From positions 1 through 64,000 of the forward strand of contig JAKAKS010000018.1 in assembly GCA_021813405.1 (NCBI GenBank): a stretch of 64,000 bases of DNA, read 5' to 3'. Position numbers and translations under genes: made by a program. The notes under the pieces are model-generated. The model ran no database searches. It was not told the origin of the DNA and saw nothing but the letters and a program-made list of their open reading frames with translations. Origin of the DNA: Nitrospirota bacterium. GTDB lineage: Bacteria > Nitrospirota > Thermodesulfovibrionia > Thermodesulfovibrionales > JdFR-88. Positions 63,589 through 64,000 of the stretch are shown here, one piece after another (position 1 is the stretch's first letter; each line of letters begins with the position of its first letter).

Positions 63589-64000
63589 TTATTTTTTGCC
63601 GCCCCCCCACCGGAGCTTGTATAGCATATCAAAGCCTGTTTCGGCGCCGGACTCGGCCTGAACCATCCAGCTTCTGGTTACGCTGTAGCGTACCCGGAAG
63701 ATGCTGCTTGGCACAAAAATCCCAATGCCATATCCCACATAAAGCCGGGGCGAAAGGTATTTGCCCAGGAAGAGCCTGGCCTTCGCCGGCCCAGCGGTTT
63801 TTTCCACTTTCACATGCTTGATGCCGAAGAAACCGCCAATCCTCTGTGCCAGCAAACCGCCTCCAGCAATCCCTAGTGTTGTGGCTGCGTTGTAAAGCTT
63901 ATTGCCCTGGGAGGCCGAGGACGAGTGCATCGGCTTGCCAAGCACCAGATAGGAGAGGGCGTCCGCCTGGTCCATTGGGGGTCTGGAAAAAATTGTGAAC
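63589..64000 (-). CDS. tamB: TamB-like translocation and assembly protein (C-terminal end only)
   Basis: The reading frame enters from the right edge, so only about 136 C-terminal residues are present. They read PPMDQADALSYLVLGKPM, then GGGLLAQRIGGFFGIKHVKV, LGKYLSPRLYVGYGIGIF and RYSVTRSWMVQAESGAETGF, ending YKLRWGGGKK. This is the conserved DUF490/TamB C-terminus. TamB bridges inner and outer membranes and helps export phospholipid or assemble autotransporters, usually with TamA, whose gene would lie outside the window. It lies 57 bp upstream of gspC. Confidence 0.88.
   Translation of the reverse strand, partial: FTIFSRPPMDQADALSYLVLGKPMHSSSASQGNKLYNAATTLGIAGGGLLAQRIGGFFGIKHVKVEKTAGPAKARLFLGKYLSPRLYVGYGIGIFVPSSIFRVRYSVTRSWMVQAESGAETGFDMLYKLRWGGGKK

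Overview
The window (about 53% GC by eye) is chromosomal DNA from a Gram-negative bacterium. LolA, TamB, a TolC-type channel and a type II secretin all require an outer membrane. An octaheme HAO-like cytochrome c, several cyclic-di-GMP proteins, archease-RtcB, a TIGR02757 protein and a DUF3047 protein suggest Nitrospirota or a Desulfobacterota relative. That assignment is inference, because no rRNA is present. I saw no tRNA, rRNA, CRISPR array, intact insertion sequence or phage gene.

Layout. 1-435: start of a GT39-like membrane glycosyltransferase. 1002-6053: TetR-controlled tripartite drug efflux operon (TolC, EmrA/HlyD and EmrB types), whose pump gene is flanked by two copies of a structured intergenic repeat. 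6335-10357 (minus): chemoreceptor, PhnD-like binding protein, AI-2E transporter. 10487-13666 (minus): an unusual two-component cluster of a degenerate kinase, a LuxR-type regulator, and a kinase-receiver-RadC fusion preceded by twin palindromes. 13714-18588: leuS, archease, rtcB. 18559-21192 (minus): AlgX/J-like and AlgI-like polysaccharide O-acetylation pair. 21266-30736 (plus): macrodomain protein, cell-wall amidase, then a tightly packed series of D-aminoacylase, class I glutamine amidotransferase-like hydrolase, AI-2E transporter, bacterial eRF1-like protein, peptide-binding lipoprotein, and a TPR protein ending in a kinase C-lobe remnant. 30801-34671 (minus): small protein, CBS protein, octaheme cytochrome with a Lys/Arg-rich tail, TPR protein, lipoprotein. 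34794-41230: pncC, ligA, CpsB-type phosphatase, TIGR02757 protein (minus) and a polar amino-acid ABC transporter. 41231-46192: a c-di-GMP-I riboswitch with terminator controlling two paralogous HD-GYP/PAS proteins, the second with GGDEF. 46314-51240: threonine deaminase, DUF3047 protein, GNAT-acyl-CoA synthetase fusion. 51247-54704 (minus): zinc-ribbon/pilin-like protein, tsaD, lolA, scpA. 54956-57684: diguanylate cyclase, Hsp20, acyltransferase. 57829-64000 (minus): gspF, gspE, gspD, gspC and the end of tamB.

Themes. Signalling dominates: c-di-GMP is made (GGDEF proteins), probably degraded (HD-GYP) and sensed (riboswitch) within this stretch. The strongest candidates for undescribed biology are the kinase-receiver-RadC fusion with its pseudokinase partner, the secretin carrying a subtilase-propeptide-like tail, the cytochrome with a histone-like tail, and the TPR-pseudokinase.
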